Below are positions 16,590-23,955 of a DNA stretch of 47,056 nt, one piece after another. Source of the stretch: Actinomycetota bacterium (lineage in GTDB: Bacteria > Actinomycetota > Acidimicrobiia > Acidimicrobiales > Acidimicrobilacustridaceae); assembly GCA_005787345.1 (NCBI GenBank), contig SYBH01000141.1:1-47056 (forward strand), read 5' to 3'. Both the position numbers and the translations under genes were made by a program. The notes under the pieces were generated by a model. That model had not been told where the DNA came from and searched no databases. It was given only the letters and a program-made list of their open reading frames with translations. Position 1 is the first letter of the stretch. Each line of letters begins with the position of its first letter.

Positions 16590-17387
16590 TCAGGACTTCG
16601 ATGCAATCTGAGCACGGAGCTTTGCCAATAACTCAACGAAGGCATCACCGCTCAAAGATGCAAGTTGAGGACCAAGTTCTGCTGAAACTGCGTCTTCAGA
16701 ATTCGTAATTGCGTCGTTGGCCAAAATCGTCGCTTTCATTGAACGGACGACAGCGGTCGGGCCGGCAGCAGCCTTCGCTGCCATGGTCTGCGCAACACCT
16801 AGAAGCTCCGCATCGGGGACGCATTTCCACGCCAACCCGATCTCCGCGGCACGAGCACCACCGACGACCTCGCCGAACAAGACAAGTGCCATCGTGGTCT
16901 GCAAGTCGGTAATACGACGAAGCCTCCAGGTGTTTCCGCCTCCGGGGTGCAGGCCTATCTGCAAGAAGCGCGTGTCGAACTTTGCTGATTCGCCAGCAAG
17001 GATCACATCGCAGGCCAATGCAAGATTTAGTCCTGCGCCAACGGCAGCGCCGTTTACCGCAGCGATTGTTGGCAGTGGCGAATCGGCCAGGCGCAGAAAT
17101 CCTGAGTAGATCGTGCGCAGCTTTTCCTCGGTATCGCATGCAGCCAGATCATCGAGGTCAGCACCTGCGCAGAAGGCTGGCGGTGCGCCGGTGACCACAA
17201 TGGCTCCGACATCATCTCGGGATTCGAGCTCGTCCATCCCTTCGGCAACCGCAGCGTTGAGAGCAGCCGAAACGATATTCCGACGTCCCGGGTCGTTCAG
17301 AGTGATGGTGGCAACTCGGTCGGTGACATCCAACGTGATCATGCCGTCATTGTTGCCGGTCTTAGACACTGATGCCGACCCTGTCAC
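16590..17387 (-). CDS. Enoyl-CoA hydratase/isomerase family protein (crotonase)
   Basis: 265 residues. The GTG at 17387 overlaps the acyl-CoA dehydrogenase stop (GTGA); an ATG at 17342 (MITLDV) is a credible shorter start. Canonical order: ITLNDPGRRN, FCAGADLDDL and GAAVGAGLNLAL form the CoA and oxyanion-hole motifs, followed by KFDTRFLQIGLHPGGG and a normal C-terminal helical part. The position of the usual first catalytic Glu does not carry an obvious PE motif, so hydratase activity is not assured; isomerase or other crotonase chemistry is possible. It sits directly after the acyl-CoA dehydrogenase, the order expected for oxidation followed by hydration of an acyl-CoA. Confidence 0.88.
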   Translation of the reverse strand: MTGSASVSKTGNNDGMITLDVTDRVATITLNDPGRRNIVSAALNAAVAEGMDELESRDDVGAIVVTGAPPAFCAGADLDDLAACDTEEKLRTIYSGFLRLADSPLPTIAAVNGAAVGAGLNLALACDVILAGESAKFDTRFLQIGLHPGGGNTWRLRRITDLQTTMALVLFGEVVGGARAAEIGLAWKCVPDAELLGVAQTMAAKAAAGPTAVVRSMKATILANDAITNSEDAVSAELGPQLASLSGDAFVELLAKLRAQIASKS

Positions 17388-18484
17388 CGAGGAAGGCCAA
17401 GTACCCGATCACCCAAGATGTTGCGCATGACATCCGAGGTCCCACCCATGATGGTGTAGGCCGGCGCGTAAGCGATTTCTGCGGACCAGTCCGAAAGCAA
17501 CATTGCCTCTGGCCCCAAGATCCGAGCGGCAAAGTCAGCTACACGCTGTTCGTATTCGGTGCAGACACATTTGGTACCCGCCGCGAAACCTGCCGGAGTT
17601 TGCCCCAACACACTGCGATACACCAACAGTCGTCCCACCGTGAATCCGATTTCGAGTTCGGCAATTTCCTGACGAACAACTGGATCGGAAGTGTCCGCCC
17701 GTTCGAGTACGTGAAGGTAAAGCGCTCGGTTCGACACCAAACGATCGATGCCCCCGCGCTCGTGTTCAAGTTGCTTCATGGTCTGCGAGAAGGCTTTGCC
17801 CTCGACCCCAACCAAATTGCCAACCGGAACACGAACGTTGTCGAACCACACCTCGTTGAAGTGCCGAGCATCGACCATGTCACGAATCGACCGAACTTCG
17901 ATACCCGGGGTGTCCATCGGAATGATGATTTCGCTAATTCCGAGATGCGGCTTTCCGGGAATCGATTCGGTTCGACAGATCAAATAGCAATAGTTCGATT
18001 CATGGGCGAACGAGGTCCAAATCTTCTGACCATTGATTACCCATTCATCGCCATCGCGAACTGCCGAGGTACTCAGCGAAGCAAGGTCCGAACCGCTATT
18101 GGGTTCAGACATGCCGATGCACCATGTGACATCGCCCGCAAGAATTTCAGGCAAATAGCGCTCGCACTGTTCAGCGGTTCCAAACGTGAAAAGGCCCGGA
18201 CCCATCTGACGATCAGCAAACCACGTTGCCCCGATCGGCACGCCAGCGGTGATAAGCGCTTCGCTCACAATTAATCGATCGACGGGCGAACGTCCGCCTC
18301 CGCCGAACTCTTCCGGCCAGGTCATGCCGATCCAACCGCGTGCCGCGAGTTCCTGCGAACACTCACGCGAAAACGAGCACAACCACGAATCGTTAAAGCG
18401 GCCGTACTTGGCGACCGCTGCAACTGCGAATTCCTCGGCCTCAGCCTTCAGCGCAATGTGCTCGTCGTCGAGAGTGAAGTCCAC
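17384..18484 (-). CDS. Acyl-CoA dehydrogenase
   Basis: 366 residues from a GTG at 18484, chosen because DFTLDDEH is a usual N-terminus for this family; a TTG at 18493 would add three residues. FAD-dependent alpha,beta-desaturation of an acyl-CoA is the family reaction. The N-terminal helical domain includes GWIGMTWPEEFGGGGRS, the central beta-domain has WCIGMSEPNSGSDLAS and WVINGQKIWTS, and the C-terminal domain ends in IMGGTSDVMRNILGDRVLGLPR. Length is typical of medium-size members. It overlaps the crotonase gene by GTGA and lies about 30 bases after the CoA ligase gene, so the three probably act in sequence. Confidence 0.92.
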   Translation of the reverse strand: MDFTLDDEHIALKAEAEEFAVAAVAKYGRFNDSWLCSFSRECSQELAARGWIGMTWPEEFGGGGRSPVDRLIVSEALITAGVPIGATWFADRQMGPGLFTFGTAEQCERYLPEILAGDVTWCIGMSEPNSGSDLASLSTSAVRDGDEWVINGQKIWTSFAHESNYCYLICRTESIPGKPHLGISEIIIPMDTPGIEVRSIRDMVDARHFNEVWFDNVRVPVGNLVGVEGKAFSQTMKQLEHERGGIDRLVSNRALYLHVLERADTSDPVVRQEIAELEIGFTVGRLLVYRSVLGQTPAGFAAGTKCVCTEYEQRVADFAARILGPEAMLLSDWSAEIAYAPAYTIMGGTSDVMRNILGDRVLGLPR

Positions 18485-18517
18485 GACGATCAATCTAGGA
18501 GAAAGTTGCCGAATTGC

Positions 18518-19999
18518 TCACCCCAAGAGGTCAGCAAGTACCTCTCGGCGAAGAAGTTTGCCGGTAGGCGTATGCGGCAGTTCGTCACGGAACTCGATGC
18601 GATAGGGCGTTTTCGAACTCCGCAGATGCAGCTGGCAATAGTCGTGAAGTTCGTCGACGCCAACCGACTTGCCCGGAGCAATAACAACTACCGCAGCGAT
18701 CTGCTGGCCCCATTCGTCGTCGGGGATTCCGACAACAGCGGCATCGACAACCGCTTCGTGGCGGCGAAGTACGTCTTCGATTTCGGCAGGGGCGATGTTC
18801 TCACCACCGCGAATAATCGTGTCGTCGGCACGGCCTTCAATAAAGAGGTACTCGTCTTCGTCGATCCAGCCGCGATCTTTGGTCGGAAACCAGCCCTCAG
18901 CGTCGACAACGCTTCCGCCTTCGTATTCGCCTGACACCTGCTCGCCACGCAAGAACACCAGACCGGGTTCGCCCACAGGAAGGACGTTGCCAGCCTCGTC
19001 ACGAACTTCAACCTCGATACCGGGGAGCACCTTGCCGACAGAACCAAGACGAACTTTGGCGACAGGATCACCAGCGAATGCGGCGTCGTGATCTTCGGGG
19101 CCAAGCAACGCGATAGTTGATGAGGTTTCCGTAAGGCCATAGGCATTCACGAAACCAGTTCCGACGAACAACTCGAGCGCCTGTTCAAGAACGGGCAGCG
19201 GCATACGAGCGCCGCCATAAGAAAGCGTTGCCAACATCGGAGCGTCGGCCGGTGAACCGTCGAGGTGTTGCACAACCCGAGCGAGCATCGTGGGAACAAC
19301 CATGGCTTGTGTAATACGTTCGTTTCGAAGAGTGTCGAGCCACAACTGCGCGTCGAACGACTCGAGATACACAATCCGGCGACCCGAGTACATATTCGAC
19401 AACAAGTTGGCGAGACCAGCAATGTGGTACGGCGGCACAGTTACAAGCGCGGCTTGGTCGGGTTCGGCGCCAGCAAACTCGACGGTGCCAATCACGTATG
19501 CAGTCAAATGGCGATGACGAAGCAACGCAGCTTTCGGAGTTCCTGAAGTACCCGAGGTGTAGAGCACAATGGCGACATCTTCAGGATCGACAAATGGCGG
19601 AAGTTCGATATCGGCTGAGGTTGAAAATGACGCATCAAGCAACGTTGAGCGAAGCACGACCATCTCAGGATCGGCCCCGGGAATCTTTGCCGTTTCAGCG
19701 ATGACAACCGCGCCACGATTCGCTTCAACTAGTGGCTGCAACTGCTCGTCACCCAAGCGATAGTTCAGTGGAATAAACGGAAGGCCGGCATAGGCAGCCC
19801 CAAAGACTGCGATCGGAAAACTTGCGTCATTCGTACCGCAATACACAACGCCGGTCGCACCCATCGACAAAAACTTCGCGGCACATCGACGTGCAGCTGC
19901 ATCGAGTTGGGCGTAACTGAGCGACCGAGTTCCAGAAGTAACAGCACGACGATCCTCGAGCGTCGATGCCGACATCTCGAGCAGGAGCGAAAGATTCAC
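18518..19999 (-). CDS. AMP-forming acyl-CoA ligase
   Basis: 493 residues from a GTG at 19999 with AAGG about eight bases upstream. It makes the CoA ester that feeds the rest of the operon. The ATP loop VLYTSGTSGTPKAA is near residue 150, AYGLTETSS near 285, the hinge region KDRGWIDEDEYLFIEGRADD near 370, IIRGGENIAPAEIE after it, and the C-terminal adenylation Lys in TPTGKLLRREV. It is shorter at the N-terminus than the ligase at 7162 and not a close copy. The preceding small gene ends 15 bases upstream, suggesting co-translation. The substrate is probably a carboxylic acid related to the operon's oxygenase steps (inference). Confidence 0.92.
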   Translation of the reverse strand: MNLSLLLEMSASTLEDRRAVTSGTRSLSYAQLDAAARRCAAKFLSMGATGVVYCGTNDASFPIAVFGAAYAGLPFIPLNYRLGDEQLQPLVEANRGAVVIAETAKIPGADPEMVVLRSTLLDASFSTSADIELPPFVDPEDVAIVLYTSGTSGTPKAALLRHRHLTAYVIGTVEFAGAEPDQAALVTVPPYHIAGLANLLSNMYSGRRIVYLESFDAQLWLDTLRNERITQAMVVPTMLARVVQHLDGSPADAPMLATLSYGGARMPLPVLEQALELFVGTGFVNAYGLTETSSTIALLGPEDHDAAFAGDPVAKVRLGSVGKVLPGIEVEVRDEAGNVLPVGEPGLVFLRGEQVSGEYEGGSVVDAEGWFPTKDRGWIDEDEYLFIEGRADDTIIRGGENIAPAEIEDVLRRHEAVVDAAVVGIPDDEWGQQIAAVVVIAPGKSVGVDELHDYCQLHLRSSKTPYRIEFRDELPHTPTGKLLRREVLADLLG

Positions 20000-20014
20000 G
20001 CGATGACCTTCAGA

Positions 20015-20320
20015 TCAGTCAGAGGACGGAAGCGGCTTGGCGCCCTTGATGGGGACCTCGCGGCCATCGGCAGCCAATGCACCCGGACCGGGCTTGGCAC
20101 ACAACACTTCCATTCCTGAGTCTTCATCGGCGTAACGCTTGCCAACCAGGGTGCCATCGCCACTGACGTCGGCATGGCCACCACCGGGACGATCGGCAGC
20201 GGCGTCGACTACTTCAACACCACCGCAGGTGAGAACGACAGCAGAGCTCGGGGGACGGACCACGACGAGTTCGACGCTGCACTCCGGGCAAGCGAGTCGG
20301 CTACCGGCCTTGATGTCCAT
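20015..20320 (-). CDS. Small four-cysteine protein, first gene of the operon
   Basis: 101 residues from an ATG with an excellent ribosome-binding site (GGAGAGGAG about seven bases upstream). I do not know a named function. Four cysteines are visible: CPEC at 11-14, C32 in LTCGG and C73 in EVLCAKPG, compatible with a small zinc or metal knuckle. A middle segment reads GTLVGKRYADEDSGMEVLC and the C-terminus is AKPLPSSD. I recall similar small hypothetical proteins beside acyl-CoA ligases in mycobacteria, but cannot check this here. Its place directly before the CoA ligase suggests a partner or accessory of that enzyme. Confidence 0.75.
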   Translation of the reverse strand: MDIKAGSRLACPECSVELVVVRPPSSAVVLTCGGVEVVDAAADRPGGGHADVSGDGTLVGKRYADEDSGMEVLCAKPGPGALAADGREVPIKGAKPLPSSD

Positions 20321-20368
20321 CTCAAGCTCCTCTCCCGCAGTGCCCCCTTGGCAGTGCAGCGCCTTGGC

Positions 20369-20374
20369 AACGTA
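20369..20374 (-). promoter_or_regulatory. Possible -10 box of the 11-gene operon
   Basis: On the minus strand TACGTT lies about 48 bases before the first gene's ATG and overlaps the left arm of the inverted repeat at 20372-20399. A regulator bound there would block it. No clear -35 is visible. Confidence 0.3.
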
Positions 20375-20399
20375 TCGCGACTGAACCACCTCGCGATAC
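20372..20399. promoter_or_regulatory. Perfect inverted repeat, candidate operator
   Basis: GTATCGCGA and its exact reverse complement TCGCGATAC are separated by 10 bases, so the arm centres are about two helical turns apart. It lies in the 151-base region between the divergent minus-strand operon and plus-strand SDR-P450 genes. A dimeric regulator bound here could control both directions; the operon's own PaaX-like protein is the obvious candidate (inference). Confidence 0.6.
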
Positions 20400-20471
20400 C
20401 TCGTCACTTCGACGGCCTGAAGTTCGCCAATGTGCGACGATCTCCGCCTGTCCACCCACGAGGAGACCGAC

Positions 20472-21239
20472 ATGCCGTATCTCGTTCCAGGCCGATTCAA
20501 CGACAAGGTTGCCTTTCTTACCGGCGCAGGCTCTGGGATTGGTCGAGCCACGGCTCTGCGACTGGCCGCCGAGGGTGCCGAGGTCTTCGTCCATGACGTA
20601 AACCCCGAGTCATTGGCCGAGTCGGTCTCAATGATCACTTCGGCTGGTGGGACCGCTGTCTCGCGAGTTGGCGATGTTTCCGAGCGTTCGGAATGTTTCG
20701 ATGCGATTGCCGAAGCGGTTGAGGCCTTCGGTCGACTTGATGTCCTCGTCAATGTGGCTGGAATCGCCGGAGCGTTTCATTTCGCTGACATGACCGAAGC
20801 GCAGTACCGACGTATGGCTGCGGTCAACATGGATGCGCCGTTTTTCTTTTGTCAGGCCGCCGTTCCCCATTTGCTCGCGTCTGACGGCAACATCGTCAAC
20901 ATCGCATCAAACGCAGGGCTCATGGGTCAGGCCTACACGACGGCCTATTGCATGACGAAGGGTGCTGTTGTCCAACTCACACGTTCGTTGGCCATGGAAT
21001 ACGCAAAGACGAAGATCCGGGTCAATGCAATCGCTCCAGGTGCAATCGAAACCAACCTCACACAGAATTTCCAGATCCCCGCCGACATCGACTTCGAGCT
21101 CATGACCCCATATATGGGTTACCGGGGGCAGGGTGAGGCCGATGACATCGCCGAACTCATCGCGCTCGTCGCTGCTCCTGGCTCAACCAACATCCACGGA
21201 GCGATCTTCTCGAGCGACCGGGGCGTCACCGCGGGCTAA
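20472..21239 (+). CDS. Short-chain dehydrogenase/reductase
   Basis: 255 residues from an ATG with AGGAG six bases upstream. It is an NAD(P)-dependent alcohol/ketone oxidoreductase. Visible are FLTGAGSGIGRATAL, VNVAGIAG (variant of NNAG), NIASNAG with the catalytic Ser, YCMTKGA with Tyr and Lys, and the C-terminal IFSSDRGVTAG. It is divergent from the long operon and upstream of the P450 pair. Its last 166 bases served as the left end of the tandem duplication: a damaged copy of them reappears between the two P450 genes. Its stop codon lies in the loop of a GC-rich hairpin. Confidence 0.9.
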   Translation: MPYLVPGRFNDKVAFLTGAGSGIGRATALRLAAEGAEVFVHDVNPESLAESVSMITSAGGTAVSRVGDVSERSECFDAIAEAVEAFGRLDVLVNVAGIAGAFHFADMTEAQYRRMAAVNMDAPFFFCQAAVPHLLASDGNIVNIASNAGLMGQAYTTAYCMTKGAVVQLTRSLAMEYAKTKIRVNAIAPGAIETNLTQNFQIPADIDFELMTPYMGYRGQGEADDIAELIALVAAPGSTNIHGAIFSSDRGVTAG

Positions 21240-21247
21240 GGCCCGCG
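21230..21247 (+). terminator. GC-rich hairpin around the SDR stop codon
   Basis: CGCGGGC and GCCCGCG form a perfect 7-bp stem whose four-base loop holds the TAA stop. There is no T-run after it, so it may weaken read-through into the P450 gene or do little. The equivalent site in the second unit keeps six of the seven pairs. Confidence 0.35.
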
Positions 21248-21346
21248 TTAGCCGATGGCCAAGACCCGCGGGACAATCGAACCGCGGACAGAGATACCAT
21301 GGAGTGTGCACAACTGATCGGTTGAGTTCATTGCCTTGGGGGGACC

Positions 21347-22534
21347 ATGGAACGGCTCGCAATAGATCTTCTCGCCCCTGAGTTGTACGGCGGCGACCCA
21401 TATCCCACGTACGCATGGATGCGCGCTAACGAACCGATCTACTGGGACGAAATCAACGAGCTCTGGGGTATCTCGCGCTATGACGACATCGTCGAGATCG
21501 CAAAGCGCAAGGACGTCTTCATCAACTCCGACAAGGAGAAGGGCGGCTACCGACCGAATATCCCGGCTCGCGACGCCATCATTGGTCTTGACGATCCGTT
21601 ACATCAAAAGCGCCGCAACTTGGTGTCGCGTCGTTTCACGCCACGTGCTGCGAACTCGTGGGAAGACGACATTCGGGCAAAGGTGAACGCAATTCTTGAT
21701 GCCGTTCGCGACAAAGGCGGTTCTGCCGAAATCATTAACGACGTCGCTGCTCCACTCCCCGCAATGATGATCGGCAAACTCCTCGGCTTCGACGAAGCCG
21801 ATTGGCCAAAATTGAAGCATTGGTCAGAAACCACCGTCGCTCTCGGTGGCGGTCCTCGTTATTTCAACGAAGTTGGGATGACTTCAGCAATTGAATTTGC
21901 TGGCGCCGCAGCCGAAGTCTTCGAATCTAAAAAGACCTGCCCCGCCGACGACATCTTTTCGCTCTACACAACCGCTGAAGTCGACGGATGCCCGTTCGAT
22001 CCCAACGATGCAATCGCCGACGCATTGCTTCTTCTCAATGGTGGCGCAGAAACCACGCGTACCGTGATCGCTTGGACGATTCTCAATCTCATCACCAACC
22101 CCGCCGAAGAAGCGAAACTCCGTAATGGCGCTGACTTCACCGTCGCGGTTGAAGAGATGATTCGCTACGTCACGCCGATTCACAACATGTGTCGAGTCGC
22201 AAATGTCGACGTCGAAGTCAATGGCGTCACCATCCCAAAGGGCAACCAGGTTGTACTCATGTACTCCTCAGCCAACCGTGACGAAAAGTACTTTGATCGG
22301 CCCGAGGAATTCCTCATCGATCGCACGCCGAACAACCACATCGCATTCGGTTTCGGCACACACTTCTGCTTGGGCGTATCGCTCGCTCGCCTCGAGATCC
22401 GTGTGTTTTTCGAGGAACTTCTTCGTCGCACCTCGGGTTGGAAGTTGACACCAGGCACGGCGCCGGTCGAAATGCCAAACGCATTCGTGCGCAGTATTGA
22501 GTCGGCTCATGTCGACTTCGACTTCATCGGATGA
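21347..22534 (+). CDS. Cytochrome P450, CYP142-like, copy 1
   Basis: 395 residues from an ATG with a GGGGGG ribosome-binding site. It is a soluble P450 monooxygenase. The I-helix oxygen-binding segment is LLNGGAETTRTVI (about 238-250), the ExxR motif is EEMIR, and the heme loop is FGFGTHFCLG with the Cys ligand near residue 347. IHNMCRV and the C-terminal NAFVRSIES resemble mycobacterial CYP142, a sterol side-chain hydroxylase, so a steroid-like or branched-chain substrate is plausible but not shown. About 29 of 395 residues differ from copy 2 by my count (roughly 93% identity). Its stop overlaps an ATG (ATGA) that now opens a chimeric reading frame. Confidence 0.93.
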   Translation: MERLAIDLLAPELYGGDPYPTYAWMRANEPIYWDEINELWGISRYDDIVEIAKRKDVFINSDKEKGGYRPNIPARDAIIGLDDPLHQKRRNLVSRRFTPRAANSWEDDIRAKVNAILDAVRDKGGSAEIINDVAAPLPAMMIGKLLGFDEADWPKLKHWSETTVALGGGPRYFNEVGMTSAIEFAGAAAEVFESKKTCPADDIFSLYTTAEVDGCPFDPNDAIADALLLLNGGAETTRTVIAWTILNLITNPAEEAKLRNGADFTVAVEEMIRYVTPIHNMCRVANVDVEVNGVTIPKGNQVVLMYSSANRDEKYFDRPEEFLIDRTPNNHIAFGFGTHFCLGVSLARLEIRVFFEELLRRTSGWKLTPGTAPVEMPNAFVRSIESAHVDFDFIG

Positions 22535-22758
22535 GCATCGATCCAACAGAAGTTCCGCTGCCGAGCCCCGCCGATATCGATTTCGAGGTCATGGCCTCAT
22601 ACATGGGTTACCGGGGCGTTACCGCGGGCTACTACCCGCGTCAGCCGATGACCAAGACCCGCGGAACCTTGGAACCGCAGACAGCGGTACCATCCGGTCT
22701 GCACAACCGATCGGTTGAGTTCATTGCCTTGGAGGGACCATGGAACGGCTCGCAATAG
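22531..22758 (+). CDS. Chimeric small reading frame at the duplication junction
   Basis: 75 codons. The first 11 residues (MSIDPTEVPLP) are the start of the cupin gene; from there it runs into the SDR C-terminal segment (ADIDFEVMASYMGYRG, VTAG). The old SDR stop TAA has become TAC, so it reads on into former non-coding leader and ends 19 bases inside the second P450. The ATG overlaps the first P450 stop exactly as the real cupin ATG overlaps the second P450 stop, so it is probably translated by coupling. It may be a by-product without function. It could also be treated as a pseudogene fusion. Confidence 0.5.
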   Translation: MSIDPTEVPLPSPADIDFEVMASYMGYRGVTAGYYPRQPMTKTRGTLEPQTAVPSGLHNRSVEFIALEGPWNGSQ

Positions 22759-23955
22759 ATCTTCTCGCCCCTGAGTTGTACGGCGGCGACCCATATCCCA
22801 CGTACGCATGGATGCGCGCCAACGAACCGGTCTACTGGGACGAAGTCAACGAGCTGTGGGGGATCTCGCGCTATGACGACATCGTCGAGATCGAAAAGCG
22901 CAAGGACGTCTTCATCAACTCCGACCAGGAAAAGGGCGGATACCGACCGAACCTTCCCGCCGACAACGCCATCATCGGCCTTGACGACCCGCTCCACATG
23001 AAGCGCCGCAACATGGTTTCTCGTCGGTTCACTCCACGTGCTGCAAGCGCATGGGAAGACGACATCCGGGCAAAGGTCACCGGAATTCTTGATGCCGTTC
23101 GCGACAAAGGCGGTTCTGCCGAAATCATCAACGACGTCGCTGCTCCACTCCCCGCAATGATGATCGGCAAACTCCTCGGCTTCGACGAAGCCGATTGGCC
23201 GAAATTGAAGCATTGGTCAGAAACCACCATTGCCCTTGGGGGTGGTCCTCGTTATTTCAACGAAGTTGGGATGACTTCAGCAATTGAATTTGCTGGCGCC
23301 GCAGCCGAACTCTTCGAATCTAAAAAGTCCTGTCCAGCCGACGATATTTTCTCGTTCTACACAACCGCTGAAGTCGACGGATGCCCGTTCGATCCCAACG
23401 ATGCAATCGCCGACGCGCTATTGCTCCTTGACGGTGGGGCCGAGACCACGAGAACTGTCATTGCCTGGACAATTCTCAATCTCATCAGCAATCCCGCTGA
23501 AATGATGAAGTTGCGAAATGGCGCCGACCTCACTGTTGCTGTCGAAGAAATGATTCGCTACGTCACGCCGATCCACAACATGTGTCGCGTTGCGAAGGTC
23601 GATGCCGAAGTAAATGGCGTCACCATCCCAAAGGGCAACCAGGTTGTACTCATGTACTCCTCAGCCAACCGTGACGAAAAGTACTTTGATCGGCCCGAGG
23701 AATTCCTCGTCGATCGCACGCCGAACAACCACATCGCATTCGGTTTCGGCACACACTTCTGTTTAGGAGCGTCACTTGCTCGTCTCGAGATCCGTGTATT
23801 TTTCGAAGAGCTTCTTCGTCGCACCTCGGGTTGGAAGCTGACACCAGGCACGGCGCCGGTCGAAATGGCAAACGCATTCGTGCGCGGCATCGAGTCGGCT
23901 CATGTCGACTTCGACTTCATCGCATGAGCATCGATCCAACAGAAGTTCCGCTACC
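22563..23955 (+). repeat. Tandem duplication, unit 2 (96 bases shorter)
   Basis: 1393 bases corresponding to unit 1. The whole length difference is one 96-base deletion in the SDR remnant between two copies of ACCGGGG (21121-21127 and 21217-21223 in unit 1). The intergenic part and the P450 gene have no other length change. Confidence 0.85.
22740..23927 (+). CDS. Cytochrome P450, CYP142-like, copy 2
   Basis: 395 residues with the same motifs as copy 1: LLDGGAETTRTVI, EEMIR, FGFGTHFCLGASLARLE. Differences cluster around residues 31-120 and 245-300, and include changes near positions that line P450 pockets (RD to DN at 75-76, LYT to FYT near 207, N to D in the I-helix). This leaves room for a changed substrate range. 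Its leader matches copy 1, with GGAGGGACC before the ATG. Its TGA overlaps the cupin ATG (ATGA), the ancestral arrangement. Long stretches are identical to copy 1 while others differ at many synonymous sites. Confidence 0.93.
   Translation: MERLAIDLLAPELYGGDPYPTYAWMRANEPVYWDEVNELWGISRYDDIVEIEKRKDVFINSDQEKGGYRPNLPADNAIIGLDDPLHMKRRNMVSRRFTPRAASAWEDDIRAKVTGILDAVRDKGGSAEIINDVAAPLPAMMIGKLLGFDEADWPKLKHWSETTIALGGGPRYFNEVGMTSAIEFAGAAAELFESKKSCPADDIFSFYTTAEVDGCPFDPNDAIADALLLLDGGAETTRTVIAWTILNLISNPAEMMKLRNGADLTVAVEEMIRYVTPIHNMCRVAKVDAEVNGVTIPKGNQVVLMYSSANRDEKYFDRPEEFLVDRTPNNHIAFGFGTHFCLGASLARLEIRVFFEELLRRTSGWKLTPGTAPVEMANAFVRGIESAHVDFDFIA

Larger units (their letters stand above)
21074..22562 (+). repeat. 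Tandem duplication, unit 1
   Basis: 1489 bases holding the end of the SDR gene, the P450 leader, the whole first P450 gene and the first bases of a cupin gene. It starts at GATCCCCG in the SDR. The same eight bases occur in the cupin gene at 23956-23963, which points to microhomology-mediated duplication. Confidence 0.85.

Noticed and set aside
8984-20320. Reading the operon as phenylacetate catabolism because of PaaX
   Set aside because: No paaABCDE oxygenase, PaaG/PaaZ pair or PaaK-type ligase is present; the Rieske and amidohydrolase content is different.
22641-23213. Minus-strand frames repeated in both P450 units
   Set aside because: They look conserved only because the underlying P450 genes are duplicated.
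21074-23955. P450 duplication caused by an insertion sequence
   Set aside because: No transposase, terminal inverted repeats or target-site duplications are visible; microhomology at the breakpoints explains it.
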